From NCBI GenBank assembly GCA_028753945.1, contig JAPNXP010000001.1:9228501-9292500 (forward strand): DNA of 64,000 nucleotides. Reading direction: 5' to 3'. This DNA is from Hexactinellida sp. DTS-2022. Taxonomy: Eukaryota > Porifera > Hexactinellida. This document shows positions 1 through 13,432 of this stretch, piece by piece. The notes under the pieces are model-generated. The model was not told the DNA's origin. It made no database searches and saw only the letters and a list, made by a program, of their open reading frames with translations. Each line of letters starts with the position of its first letter. The first letter of the stretch is position 1. Position numbers and translations under genes: made by a program.

Positions 1-517
1 TATATTTTATTTACTCCATTGTATAGTAATACTACAATTAAATAGAAGCCAGCTGGAATTTTTAAGTTGAATCAATATATTTATCTCAAGTTGAAACAAG
101 AGAGTAAGATTTAACAAGTTAAATCAATATAATTATTACAAGTTGAAACAATAGAATTAGATTTAACACTTTCACTGAAATTGAAGTGCGAGTAAACAAA
201 GAAATTTCAAACCCCATTTATGGCAGAAATTAAACATATTTTTGAAAATATTCCTCTCCCATCAGACGCAGAATTTTATGGTGAATCCAAATGTGAAATA
301 AAATTTGGGGGTTTAGTAAAACATTTTTCTAGCTATGGACCAGACAAATTTTGAAAGGTGTTAAAGATGTGTCAAAAATTTGTTAATAAAAAATCGTAAC
401 CCCAGGTGCAAATTAGACGGTCCATACGCACCTACATGCCAAGTTTCAGCCCATCAACTATAAAGCTCAGGCCAGGGCACCGTCTACGGAGAAAAAATAA
501 AAATAATAATAAAAAAA

Positions 518-634
518 ATCCAAAATTGCAGCCTGTGCCGACGCATGTTCCTTTGGTGGCACTATATTTTGATGGTGGTTTATTGATAGTGCCTCCATAG
601 GAACATGCTGTCGGCGCAGGCTGCAATTTTGGAT
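518..634. repeat. Hairpin module H1
   Basis: Near-perfect inverted repeat. The left arm starts ATCCAAAATTGCAGCC and the right arm ends GGCTGCAATTTTGGAT. Arms are about 40-45 bp around a GGCACTATA...TGATAGTGCC loop that is itself partly paired. It sits in subtype A after CTACGGAG and an A/TAA-rich spacer. Confidence 0.85.
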
Positions 635-1787
635 TTTTTTTCCGCCATGTCATCATCACTATGAAGGTGTTAAATTATTTCAGAAAGGTGTTTCAGAAGG
701 CAACGACCCTTAGAGTCGTGGAAGTTTCCATTTTGCTCACTTCGTTTCAAAGATATTCAAGTTTCAGTAGAATATAATAAGTGCTGAGTCAGCATTTTTT
801 ATGTGAGTGTTGGGTCATCACCCAACACCAACTAACCCATTTTAAATGTCGAATTAAAAAAATTGTAAAAATGCATTTTTTTAACGATGTCATCATCACC
901 TCAAGGTGTCAAGACCCACTTGTATAGGTGGCACGTGTCATAAGGACCAATTGATATATTGAAAGTTTGTTTCTATCTTCTATGATCTCTGAGATTTATG
1001 ATATTTAATTAATTAGTATAAATAATTATTAATATTATTTATAATATGACACCAATTTCAATGTCAACATACAATTATTAAGTTCAATTATTTTGTCATA
1101 AATAATTAATTAATTAATTTATCTATCAAATTTCAATTCCGCACACTCGATAACCTCTAATATACAAATTGGAAGCTTCTATATAAGTTAAATACAAACT
1201 GAATTATTTATAATTAATTACGTCAGTATATTAACAGTGCAATTATATTCTCGCAGAAGTAAATATAATCACATAATATGTCGTTGTTATGAAATATATA
1301 ATCTTAATTTTCAATTGCAAAATAGAAGCCAGCTTGAATTCACAAGTTAAATCAATATAATTATAGCAAGTTGAATCACTAGAGTAGGATTTAACAAGTT
1401 AAATCAATATAATTATTACAAGTTGAAACAATGGAATTAGATTTAACACTTTACTGAAATTGAAGTGTGAGTAAACAAAGAAATTTCAACCACCATTTAT
1501 GGCAGAAATTGACCCCTTTATTGGAAAATTTATTCTCCCATCAGACGCAGAATTCTATGGCGAATCCAAATATGAAATAAAATTTGGGGGTTTAGTAAAA
1601 CATATTTTGAGTTATGGACCAGACAAATTTTGAAAGGTGTTAAAGATGTGTCAAAAATTTCTTAATCAAAAATCGTCACCCCAGGTGCAAATTAGACGGT
1701 CCCATCGCACCTACATGCCAAGTTTCAGCCCATCAACTATAAAGCTCTGGCCAGGGCACCGTCTACGGAGAAAAAATAATAATAAAA

Positions 1788-1904
1788 ATCCAAAATTGCA
1801 GCCTGTGCCGACGCATGTTCCTTTGGTGGCACTATATTTTGATGGTAGTTTATTGATAGTGCCTCCAAAGGAACATGCTGTCGGCACAAGCTGCAATTTT
1901 GGAT
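1788..1904. repeat. Hairpin module H2
   Basis: Same hairpin family and same position within the unit. The right arm reads CACAAGCTGC against left GCAGCCTGTG, so one arm has a mismatch. Confidence 0.85.
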
Positions 1905-3010
1905 TTTTTTTCCGCCATGTCATCATCACTATGAAGGTGTTAAATTATTTCAAAAAGGTGTTACAGAAGGCATAGACCCTTAGAGTGGTGGAAGTTTCCA
2001 TTTAGTTCACTTCATTTTAGAGATATTCAAGTATGAGTAGAATATATTAGCTGATGACTCAGCATTTTTTATGTGATTGTTGGGTCATCATCCAACATCA
2101 ACTAACCCATTTTAAATACTGAATTAACAAAATTATAAAAACACATTTTTTTAGCGATGTCATCATCACCTCAAAGTGTCAAGACCCACTTGTATAGGTG
2201 GCACGTGTCATAAGGACCAATTGATAAATTGAAAGTTTGTTTCTATCTTCTATAATCTCTGATATTCATGATATTTAATAAATTAGTATAAATAATAATT
2301 AATATTATTTATAATATAACGCCAATTTCAATGTTAACTTACAATTAATAAGTTCAATTATTTTGTCATAAATAATTAATTAATTAATTTGGCTACCACA
2401 TTTCAATTCCGCACACTCGATAACCCCTAATAAACAAATTGGAAGCATCTATATAAGTCATATACTGACTGAATTAATTATAATTAATTATTTCAGTATA
2501 TTAACAGTGCAATAATATTCCCGCAGAAATAAATATAATCACATAATCTGTCGTTGTTATGAAATATTTAATCTTAGTCTTCAATTAGAAAATAGAAGCC
2601 TACTCGATCTCACAAGTTGAATCAATATAATTATTACAAGTTGAAACGATAGAATTAGATTTATCACTTTCAATTGAACTGAAGTGTTAGTAAACAAAGG
2701 AAACTTGCAACTCTATTGTGGCACTAACTAAACCCAATTTAAAAATTCGTGCACTGTGAAAAGGTGTAGAATTTAATTCTCTATCCGTACATGTAAATTT
2801 TATCAAGCTCAATTTTAATTATTTCATGTAATGAGCCATAATTAGTTTAAATAGGTGTTAAAATTATTTGATGAAAAATCGTAACCCCAGGTGCAAATTA
2901 GACGGTCAATCCAAACCTACATGCCAAGTTTCAGCCCTCAATGTATAAAGCTCTGGCCAGGGCACCGTCTACGGAGAAAAAATATAAATATTAAAGGCAG
3001 TAAGATTAGA

Positions 3011-3116
3011 ACTGGGCCACTATACTATAGTATAGTCGGCACAGTAAAAATAATAATAATATTAAAGGCAGTAAGATTAGAACTGGGCCACTATACTATA
3101 GTATAGTCGGCACAGT
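3011..3116. repeat. Two small palindromic modules (3011-3045, 3082-3116)
   Basis: Each holds the perfect 18-bp palindrome ACTATACTATAGTATAGT flanked by ACTGGGCC on the left and CGGCACAGT on the right, so the module is an imperfect 35-bp hairpin. Both are preceded by AAAGGCAGTAAGATTAGA and lie in TAA-rich spacer immediately upstream of hairpin H3. Confidence 0.85.
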
Positions 3117-3123
3117 AAAAAAA

Positions 3124-3240
3124 ATCCAAAATTGCATCCTGTGCCGACGCATGTTCTTTGGGTGGCACTATATTTTGTTGGTGGTTTATTGATAGTGCCT
3201 CCAATGGAACATGCTGTCGTCACAGGATGCAATTTTGGAT
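3124..3240. repeat. Hairpin module H3 (arms co-varied)
   Basis: Same family. The left arm has GCATCCTGTG where most copies have GCAGCCTGTG, and the right arm has the matching CACAGGATGC. Both arms changed together, so pairing is kept. Confidence 0.85.
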
Positions 3241-4577
3241 TTTTTTTTCGCCAAGTCATCATCACTATAAAGGTGTTAAATCATTTCAAAAAGGTTTTAC
3301 AGAAGGCATCGACCCTTAGAGTGGTGGAAGTTTCGTTTTAGTTCACTTCCTTTTAGCGATATTCAAGTTTGAGTAGAATATAACAACTGATGACTCAGCA
3401 TTTTTTATGTGAGTGTTGGGTCATCACCCAACATGAACTAACCCATTTTTAATATCGAATTAACAAAATTGTAAAAACACATTTTTTTAACGATGTCATC
3501 ATCACCTCAAGATGTCAAGACCCACTTGTATAGGTGGCACGTGCCATAAGGACCAATTGCTAAATTGAAAGTTTGTTTCTATCTTCTATGATCTCTGAGA
3601 TTTATGATATTTAATTAATTAGTATATATAATTATTAATATTATTTATAATTTAACACCAATTTCAATGTCAACTTATATTTATTAAGTTTAATTATTTT
3701 GTCATAAATAATAAATAAATTAATTTGTCCATCAAATTTCAATTCCGCACACTCGATAACCCCTAATAAACAAATTGGGAGCATCTATATAAGTCATATA
3801 CTGACTGAATTAATTATAATTAATTACGTCAGTATATTAACAGTGCAATAATATTAACGCAGAAGTAAATATAATCACATAATCTGTCGTTGTTGTGGTA
3901 TGTAAAATCTTAACGGTTCTATCATAAACCATCTTTAGTTTAATGCCATTCATTCATTACTTATTGATAATAAATTAAATTATTAGTTATTTATTTTAGC
4001 AATGTTATCCACGGTGATTTGAGTTTAGTCAACAAATTCCTTATATCATTATATTTTATTTACTCCATTGTATAGTAATACTACAATTAAATAGAAGCCA
4101 GCTGGAATTTTTAAGTTGAATCAATATATTTATCTCAAGTTGAAACAAGAGAGTAAGATTTAACAAGTTAAATCAATATAATTATTACAAGTTGAAACAA
4201 TAGAATTAGATTTAACACTTTCACTGAAATTGAAGTGCGAGTAAACAAAGAAATTTCAAACCCCATTTATGGCAGAAATTAAACATATTTTTGAAAATAT
4301 TCCTCTCCCATCAGACGCAGAATTTTATGGTGAATCCAAATGTGAAATAAAATTTGGGGGTTTAGTAAAACATATTTTGAGTTATGGACCAGACAAATTT
4401 TGAAAGGTGTTAAAGATGTGTCAATAATTTGTTAATACAAAATCGTAACCCCAGGTGCAAATTAGACGTCGACTCCGAATCTACATGCCAAGTTTCAGCC
4501 CTCTATGTATACAGGTGTGGCCAGGGCACCTGCTACGGAGAAATAATAATAATATAAATAAAGGCAGTGATTCTAAT

Positions 4578-4612
4578 ACTGGGCCACTATACTATAGTAT
4601 AGTCGGCACAGT
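4578..4612. repeat. Small palindromic module
   Basis: ACTGGGCC, the ACTATACTATAGTATAGT palindrome, then CGGCACAGT, preceded by AAGGCAGTGATTCTAAT. It lies in the TAA-rich spacer seven bases before hairpin H4. Confidence 0.85.
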
Positions 4613-4618
4613 AAAAAA

Positions 4619-4735
4619 ATCCAAAATTGCAGCCTGTGCCGACGCATGTTCCTTTGGTGGCACTATATTTTGGTGGTGGCTTATTGATAGTGCCTCCAAA
4701 GGAACATGCTGTCGGCACATGCTGCAATTTTGGAT
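4619..4735. repeat. Hairpin module H4
   Basis: Same family and position as the other hairpins; the right arm has a GCACATGCTGC variant. Confidence 0.85.
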
Positions 4736-5815
4736 TTTTTTTCGCCATGTCATCATCACTATGAAGGTGTCAAATTATTTCAAAAAGGTGTTACACAAGG
4801 CATCGACCCTTAGAGTGGTGGAAGTTTCCATTTAGTTTACTTCATTTTAGAGATATTCAAGTTTGAGTAGAATATAATAGCTGATGACTCAGCATTTTTT
4901 ATGTGAGTGTTGGGTCATCACCCAACATCAACTAACCCATTTTAAATATCGAATTGACAAAATTGTAAAAACACATTTTTTTAGCGATGTCATCATCACC
5001 TCAAGGTGTCAAGACCCATTTGTAGAGGTGGCACGTGCCATAAGGACCAATTGATAAATTGGAAGTTTGTTTCTATCTTCTATGATCTCTGAGATTTATG
5101 ATATTTAATTAATTAGTATAAAAATTTATTTAATGTATTAATTATTTAACACCATTATTATATACAGCAAAATAAATTAAGTTCAAATATTTGCAATTAA
5201 TAATAATTTAAATTGAATTTCACTATAATATTTGAATTCCACGCACTCGATAACCCCAATAATCTAATTGGAACCGTCTCTATAAGTTAAATACAGAATG
5301 AATGAATTATAATATATTACGTCAGTACATTAATTGTGCAAGAATATTCTCGCAGAAATAAATATAATCACTTAATCTGTCGTTGTTGTGGAATGTAAAA
5401 TCTTAGGTTTCAATTAGAAAATAGAAGCCTACTAGATCTCACAGGTTGAATCAATATAATTATTACAAGTTGAAACAATGGAATTAGATTTAACACTTTC
5501 AATTGAACTGAAGTGTTAGTAAACAAAGGACACTTGCAACTTAATTGTGGCACAAACGAAACCCAATTTCAAAATTCGTGCACTGTGAAAAGGTGTAGAA
5601 TTTAATTCTCTATCCGTACATGTAAAATTTATCAAGCTCAAAAATAATTATTTCATTTTATGAGCCATAACTAGTTTAAATAGGTGTTAAAATTATTTGA
5701 TCAAAATTCGTAACCCCAGGTGCAAATTAGACGGTCCCATCGGACCTACATGCCAAGTTTCAGCTCTCTATGTATAAAGGTGTGGCCAGGGCACCGTCTA
5801 CGGAGAAAAAAAAAA

Positions 5816-5931
5816 ATCCAAAATTGCAGCCTGTGCCGACTCATGTTCCTTTGGTGGCACTATATTTTTGTGGTTGTTCATTGATTGTGCCTCAAAGGAA
5901 CATGCTGTCGGTACAGGCTGCAATTTTGGAT
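5816..5931. repeat. Hairpin module H5
   Basis: Same family; loop variant TTTTTGTGGTTGTTC. Pure A replaces the TAA spacer on the left. Confidence 0.85.
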
Positions 5932-6677
5932 TTTTTTTCTCACCAAGTCATCAACACCCAGGGTGTCAAGAACCATTTGTTAATTGTTTCGAGTCACAAG
6001 GAACGGTAGATTAATTTGAAGTTTGTTTCTATCATAAACCATCTTGAATTTAATACCATTAATCCATTATGTATTAATAATAAATTATATTATTAGTTAA
6101 ATATTTTAGCAATGTTATCCACGGTTGAGTTGAATTAAGTCAACAAATTCCTTATTTAATTTAATTTAATTTGTTTTAATTAATTAATTAAATAGTAATA
6201 CTACAATTAAATATAAGCCAGCTCGAATTCACAAGTTAAATCAATATAATTATCGCATGTTGAAACAATAGTTAAAGATTTAACAAGTTAAATCTATAAA
6301 TATATTACAAGTTTGAACAATAGAATTAGATTTAAAAGTTTACTGAATCTGAAGTGTGAGGAAATACAGGAGATTGGTACCCCAATTATGGCACAAACCT
6401 AGGCCAAATTGAACATTTGTGATTTGCCAAAAGGTGTAGAATTTAATTCTCTATCCAAGTATGTAAATCTTATTAAGTTCATTATTAAATATTTCATGTT
6501 AAGAGCCATAATTAGCTTAAATAGGTGTTAAAATTATTTGATCAAAAATCGCAACCCCAGGTGCAAATTAGACGGTCACTCCGAACATAAGTGCCAAGTT
6601 TCAGCCCTCAATGTATCAAGGTGTGGTCAGGGCACCGTCTACGGAGAAAAAATATAAATAAAGGCAGTAAGATTAGA

Positions 6678-6830
6678 ACTGGGCCACTATACTATAGTAT
6701 AGTCGGCACAGTAATAAAAATAAAGGCAGTGATTCTAATACTGGGCCACTATACTATAGTATAGTCGGCACAGTAATAAAGGCAGTGATTCTAATACTGG
6801 GCCACTATACTATAGTATAGTCGGCACAGT
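6678..6830. repeat. Three tandem small palindromic modules
   Basis: Modules at 6678-6712, 6740-6774 and 6796-6830 are separated by TAATAAA(GG)CAGT spacers. They occupy the place where a large hairpin would sit in this unit. Immediately to the right the array switches to reverse orientation. Confidence 0.85.
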
Positions 6831-7227
6831 AATAATTATATATACTAATTAATTAAATATCATAAATCTCAGAGATCATAGAAGATAGAAACAAACTTTC
6901 AATTTATCAATTGGTCCTTATGGCACGTGCCACCTATACAAGTGGGTCTTGACACCTTGAGGTGATGATGACATCGTTAAAAAAATGTGTTTTTACAATT
7001 TTGTTAATTCGATATTAAAAATGGGTTAGTTCATGTTGGGTGATGACCCAACACTCACATAAAAAATGCTGAGTCATCAGTTGTTATATTCTACTCAAAC
7101 TTGAATATCGCTAAAAGGAAGTGAACTAAAACGAAACTTCCACCACTCTAAGGGTCGATGCCTTCTGTAACACCTTTTTGAAATGATTTAACACCTTTAT
7201 AGTGATGATGACTTGGCGAAAAAAAAA

Positions 7228-7344
7228 ATCCAAAATTGCATCCTGTGCCGACAGCATGTTCCATTGGAGGCACTATCAATAAACCACCAACAAAATATAG
7301 TGCCACCCAAGGAACATGCGTCGGCACAGGATGCAGTTTTGGAT
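7228..7344. repeat. Hairpin module H6 (inside inverted block)
   Basis: Same family. The arms carry the co-varied GCATCC/GGATGC pair also seen in H3, plus one G in the right arm (GCAGTTTTGG). Confidence 0.8.
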
Positions 7345-7734
7345 TTTTTTTTTTTTTTCTTTTCTCCGTAGACGGTGCCCTGGCCAGAGCTTTATAGTTA
7401 ATGGGCTGAAACTTGGCATGTAGGTGCGATGGGATCGTCTAATTTGCACCTGGGGTTACGATTTTTGATTAACAAATTTTGGACACATCTTTAACACCTT
7501 TCAAAATTTGTCTGGTCCATAACTCAAAATATGTTTTACTAAACCCCCAAATTTTATTTCATATTTGGATTCGCCATAAAATTCTGCGTCTGATGGGAGA
7601 ATAAATTTTCCAATAAAGGGGTCAATTTCTGCCATAAATGGGGGTTGAAATTTCTTTGTTTACTCACACTTCAATTTCAGTAAAGTGTTAAATCTAATTC
7701 TATTGTTTCAACTTGTAATAATTATATTGATTTA

Positions 7735-7913
7735 GAAATTACTTATATAGAGCTGAGCTTTGTAGAGTTCAGTTTTTCACTATGTGTATTCATGCACTGA
7801 GAAAGGTCAGTTTTTTTCCAGAGTTTGAAATTGACCTTTAGAAAGTAAGCCTGGGCTTTTAGTATGGGAAAAAATTTGAACTCTACAAAGCTCAGCTCTA
7901 TATAAGGATTCCC
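7735..7913. mobile_element. 179-bp MITE with 9-bp target duplication, MULE-like
   Basis: Inverted ends CTTATATAGAGCTGAGC ... GCTCAGCTCTATATAAG are perfect over about 30 bp. It is flanked by ATTGATTTA at 7726-7734 and 7914-7922. Other units read TATTGATTTAACTTG without interruption, so the empty site is visible in the same array. A 9-bp duplication is typical of Mutator-like elements. No coding sequence. Confidence 0.8.
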
Positions 7914-8841
7914 ATTGATTTAACTTGTTAAATCCTACTCTAGTGATTCAACTTGCGATAATTATATTGATTTAACTTATAAATTCCAGCTGGTTTCTAT
8001 TTAGTTCTAGCATTACTATACAATGGATTAAATTAAATTAATTTATATAAGGAATTTGTTGACTTTACTCAACTCACCGTGGATAACATTGCTAAAATAA
8101 ATAACTAATAATTTAATTTATTATCAATAAGTAATGAATGGCATTAAACTAAAGATGGTTTATGATAGAACCGTTAACATTTTACATTCCACAACAACGA
8201 CAGATAAAGTGATTATATTTATTTCGCGAGAATATTCTTGCACAATTAATGTACTGACGTAATTTATTGTAATTAATTCCTTTTGTATTTAACTAATAGA
8301 CGGTTCCAATTGGATTATTGGGGTTATCGAGTGCGCTGAATTCAAATATGATAGTGAAATTCGATTTAAATTAATAATAAGTGCAAATAATTGAACTTTA
8401 TTTATTTTGCTGTACATAATAATGGTGTTAAATTATTAATTTATTAATTAAATATTTATACTAATTAGCTAAATTTCATTAATCTCAGAGATGATACAAG
8501 ATAGAAACAAACTTTCAATTTATCAATTGGTCCTTATGCCACGTACCACCAATACAAGTGGGTCTTGACACCTTGAGGTGATGATGATATCGTCAAAAAA
8601 AAGTATTTTTACAATTTTGTGAATTAAATAATTCGCATGGGTTGGTTGGAGTTGGGTGAATACCCAATACGCACTTTAAAAATGCTGAGTCATCACAGAT
8701 TATATTCTACTGAAACCTGAATATCTCTCAAATGAAGTGAGCTAAATGGAAACTTGCACCACTCTAAGGGTCGTTGCCTACTGAAACACCTTTCTGAAAT
8801 AATTTAACACCTTCATAGTGATGATGACTAGGCGAAAAAAA

Positions 8842-8957
8842 ATCCAAAATTTCAGCTTGTGCCGACAGCATGTTCCTTTGGAGGCACCATCAATAAATCA
8901 CCACCAAAATATAGTGCCACCAAAGGAATATGCGTCGGAAAGGGTGCAATTTTGGAT
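8842..8957. repeat. Hairpin module H7 (degraded)
   Basis: Same family at the right edge of the inverted block, with several arm mismatches (TTCAGCTTGTG against AAAGGGTGCAA). The downstream unit body is missing and replaced by forward-strand ATTTTAGCAATG. Confidence 0.75.
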
Positions 8958-9527
8958 TTTTATTTTAGCATTGTTATCCACGGTGATTTGAGTTTAGTCA
9001 ACAAATTCCTTATATTATAATATTTTATTTAATCCATTGTATAGTAATACTACAATTAAATAGAAGCCAGCTAGAATTTATAAGTTGAATCAATATATTT
9101 ATCTCAAGTTGAAACAATAGAGTAAGATTTAACAAGTTAAATCAATATAATTATTACAAGTTGAAACAATAGAATTAGAAATAACACTTTACTGAAATTG
9201 AAGTGTGAGTAAACAAGTAAATTTTAACCGCCATTTATGGCAGAAATAAAAATCTTTAAAGAAAGATTTCTTCTCCCATCAGACGCAGAATTTTATGGCG
9301 AATCCAAATGTGAAATAAAATTTGCAGGTTTAGTAAAACAATTTTTGAGTTATGGACCAGACAAAATTTGAAAGGTGTTAAAGATGTGTCAAAAATTTGT
9401 TAATAAAAAATCGTAACCCCAGGTGCAAATTAGACGGTCCCATCGCACCTACATGCCAAGTTTCAGCTCTCTATGTATAAAGATGTGGCCAGGGCACCGT
9501 CTACGGAGAAAAAATAATAATAAAAAA

Positions 9528-9594
9528 ATCCAAAATTGCAGCCTGTGCCGACGCATGATCCTTTGGTGGCACTACACAGGCTGCAATTTTGGAT
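9528..9594. repeat. Hairpin module H8 (internal deletion)
   Basis: Only 67 bp: the left arm and part of the loop join directly to CACAGGCTGCAATTTTGG. About 50 bp of loop and inner right arm are lost, a deletion expected from slippage across a hairpin. Confidence 0.8.
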
Positions 9595-10914
9595 TTTTTT
9601 TTTCGCCATGTCATCATCACTATGAAGGTGTTAAATTATTTCAGAAAGGTGTTTCAGAAGGCAACGACCCTTTAGAGTGGTGGAAGTTTCCATTCAGCTC
9701 ACTTCATTAAAGAGATATTCAAGTTTCAGTAGAATATAATCTGTAATGACTCAGCATTTTTTAAGTGGGTGTTGGGTCATCAACCAACATTAACTAGCCC
9801 ATTTTAAATATCGAATTAACAAAATTGTTAAAACACATTTTTTTAACGATGTCATCATCACCTCAAGGTGTCAAGACCCACTTGTATAGGTGGCACGTGT
9901 CATAAGGACCAATTGATATATTGAAAGTTTGTTTCTATCTTCTATGATCTCTGAGATTTATGATATTTAATTAATTAGTATAAATAATTATTAATATTAT
10001 TTATAATATGACACCAATTTCAATGTCAACATACAATTATTAAGTTCAATTATTTTGTCATAAATAATTAATTAATTAATTTATCTATCAAATTTCAATT
10101 CCGCACACTCGATAACCTCTAATATACAAATTGGAAGCTTCTATATAAGTTAAATACAAACTGAATTATTTATAATTAATTACGTCAGTATATTAACAGT
10201 GCAATTATATTCTCGCAGAAGTAAATATAATCACATAATATGTCGTTGTTGTGGTATGTAAAATCTTAACGGTTCTATCATCAACCATCTTTAGTTTAAT
10301 GCCATTCATTCATTACTTATTGATAATAAATTAAATTATTAGTTATTTATTTTAGCAATGTTATCCACGGTGATTTGTGTTTAGTCAACAAATTCCTTAT
10401 ATCATTATATTTTATTTAATCCATTGTATAGTAATACTACAATTAAATAGAAGCCAACTGGAATTTTTAAGTTGAATCAATATATTTATCTCAAGTTGAA
10501 ACAATAGAGTAAGATTTAACAAGTTAAATCAATATAATTATTACAAGTTGAAACAATAGAATTAGATTTAACACTTTTACTGAAATTGAAGTGCGAGTAA
10601 ACAAAGAAATTTCAAACCCCATTTATGGCTGAAATTAAACATATTTTTGAAAATATTCCTCTCCCATCAGATGCAGAATTTTATGGTGAATCCAAATGTG
10701 AAATAAAATTTGGGGGTTTAGTAAAACATATTTTGAGTTATGGACCAGACAAATTTTGAAAGGTGTTAAAGATGTGTCAAAAATTCGTTAATCAAAAATC
10801 GTAACCCCAGGTGCAAATTAGACGGTCCATACGCACCTACATGCCAAGTTTCAGCCCATCAACTATAAAGCTCAGGCCAGGGCACCGTCTACGGAGAAAA
10901 AATAATAATAAAAA

Positions 10915-11032
10915 ATCCAAAATTGCAGCCTGTGCCGACAGCATGTTCCTTTGGTGGCACTATATTTTGGTGGTGGTTTATTGATAGTGCCTCCAAAGGA
11001 ACATGCTGTCGGCACAGGCTGCAATTTTGGAT
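10915..11032. repeat. Hairpin module H9
   Basis: Arms match almost perfectly (GCAGCCTGTGCCGACAGCATG with the matching right arm), the cleanest copy in the window. Confidence 0.85.
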
Positions 11033-12116
11033 TTTTTTCCGCCAAGTCATCATCACTTTGAAGGTGTTATATTATTTCAGAAAGGTGTTTTAGAAGGCAA
11101 CGACCCTTAGAGTGGTGGAAGTTTCCATTTTGCCTACTTCATTTGAGAGATATTCAAGTTTCAGTAGAATATAATCTGTAATGACTCAGCATTTTTTAAG
11201 TGGATGTTGGGTTTACACCCAACTCCAACTAACCCATGCGAATTATTTTATTCAAAAAATTGTAAAAATACATTTTTTTGACGATTTCATCATCACTTTA
11301 AGGTGTCAAGACCCATTTGTAGAGGTGTTACTTGGCATAAGGATCAATTGATAAATTGGAAGTTTGTTTCTATCTCGTATAATCTCTGAGATTTTTGATA
11401 TTTAATTAATTAGTATTAATAATTATTAATTTATTAGTAATTTAACACCATTATTATGTACAGCAAAATAAATGAAGTTCAATTATTTGCAATTATTATT
11501 AATTTAAATTAAATTTCACTATCATATTTGAATTCAGCTCACTCGATAACCCCAATAATCTAATTGGAACCGTCTCTATAAGTTAAACACAAAGCGAATA
11601 ATTAGAATTAAATATGTCATGTATCCATTGTGCAAGAATATTCTAAGCAGAAATAAATATAATCACATAATCTGTCGTTGTTATGAAATATATAATCTTA
11701 GTCTTCAATTAGAAAATAGAAGCCTACTCGATCTCGCAAGTGGAATCAATATAATTATTACAAGTTGAAACAATAGTATTAGATTTAACACTTTCAATTG
11801 AACTGAAGTGTTAGTAAACAAAGGAAACTTGCAACTCAATTGTGGCACAAATGGAACCCAATTTAAAAATTCGTGCACTGTGAAAAGGTGTAGAATTAGA
11901 TTCTCTATCGAATGCATATAAATTTAATATTCTCGCACTATTTATTGTGCTTTTTCTATCATTAAACAGGTGTAAAAATGTGTCCAAAAAAGTGTTATAA
12001 AAAATCGTGACCCCAGGTGCACATCTGTAACCCATGAGACACATATCCTGAAAATTTGGGCTCTTAGTTAGTAAAACTCTGTTCTGTGGAGGATCTACGG
12101 ACCAATAATAAAAAAA

Positions 12117-12231
12117 ATCCAAAATTGCAGCTGTGCCGACGCATGTTCCTTTGGTGGCACTATATTTTGGTGGTGGTTTATTGATAGTGCCTCCAATGGA
12201 ACATGCTGTCGGCACAGCTGCAATTTTGGAT
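12117..12231. repeat. Hairpin module H10 (matched 1-bp loss in both arms)
   Basis: The left arm reads GCAGCTGTGCCGAC and the right GTCGGCACAGCTGC. Both lack one base pair relative to GCAGCCTGTGCC/GGCACAGGCTGC, so the stem is shorter but fully paired. It lies in a subtype B unit. Confidence 0.85.
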
Positions 12232-13315
12232 TTTTTTTTCGCCATGTCATCATCACTATGAAGGTGTTAAATTATTTCAAAAGGGTGTTACAGAAGGCAT
12301 CGACCCTTAGAGTGGTGGAAGTTTCCATTTAGTTCACTTAATTTTAGAGATATTCAAGTTTGAGTAGAATATAATAGCTGATGACTCAGCATTTTTTATG
12401 TGAGTGTTGGGTCATCACCCAACATCAACTAACCTATTTTAAATATCGAATTAACAAAATTGTAAAAACACATTTTTTTGACGATGTCATCATCACCTCA
12501 AGGTGTCAAGACCCATTTGTAGAGGTGTTACGTGGCACAAGGATCAATTGATAAATTGGAAGTTTGTTTCTACCTTATTTGATTTCTGAGATTTCTGATA
12601 TTTAATTAATTAGTATAAATAATAATTAATATTATTTATAATTTAACACCAATTTCAATGTCAACTTACAATTATTAAGTTTAATTATTTTGTCATAAAT
12701 AATTAATTAATTAATTTGGCTATCAAATTTCAATTCCACACACTCGATAACCCCTAATAAACAAATTGGGAGCATCTATATAAGTCATATACTGACTTAA
12801 TTAATTATTATTAATTACGTCAGTATATTAACAGTGCAAGAGTATTCTTGCAGAAGGAAATATAATCACATAATCTGTCGTTGTTATGGAATGTAGAATC
12901 TTAGTTTTCAATTGGAAAATAGAAGCCTACTCGATCTCACAAGTTGAATCAATATAATAATAACGAGTTGAAACAATAGAATTAGATTTAACACTTTCAA
13001 TTGAACTGAAGTGTTAGTAAACAAAGGAAACTTGCAACTCAATTGTGGCACAAACTAAGTACAATTTGAAAATTCGTGCACTGTGAAAAGGTGTAGAATT
13101 TAATTCTCTATCGAATGCATATAAATAGAATATTCGCGCACTATTTATTGTTCTTTTTCTAATATTAAACAGGTGCAAAAATGTGTCCAAAAAAATGTAA
13201 TAAAAAATTGTAACCCCAGGTGCACATCTGTAACTCATGAGACACATAACCTGAAAATTTCAGTTATTAGTTACTAAAACTCTGTTCTGTGGAGGATCTA
13301 CGGACCAATAAAAAA

Positions 13316-13432
13316 ATCCAAAATTGCAGCCTGTGCCGACGCATGTTCCTTTGGTGGCACTATATCTTGTTGGTTGTTTATTGATAGTGCCTCCAAAGGA
13401 GCATGCTGTCAGCACAGGCTGCAATTTTGGAT
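13316..13432. repeat. Hairpin module H11
   Basis: Same family in subtype B; the right arm has GTCAGCACAGG (one mismatch). Confidence 0.85.

Larger units (their letters stand above)
6835..8962 (-). repeat. Inverted block of the satellite array
   Basis: From about 6835 the unit sequence reads as reverse complement (CACCTTGAGGTGATGATGACATCG, later GCACCTGGGGTTACG). Forward orientation resumes near 8962 with ATTTTAGCAATGTTATCC. The left edge adjoins the triple palindromic module and the right edge is the truncated hairpin at 8842-8957. The block holds about 1.7 units and one MITE insertion. Confidence 0.8.

Noticed and set aside
3400..3440. Hammerhead ribozyme suggested by CTGATGACTCAGC in satellite units
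   Set aside because: The GAAA box and the third stem are not found at the right distance; only the CTGATGA string matches.
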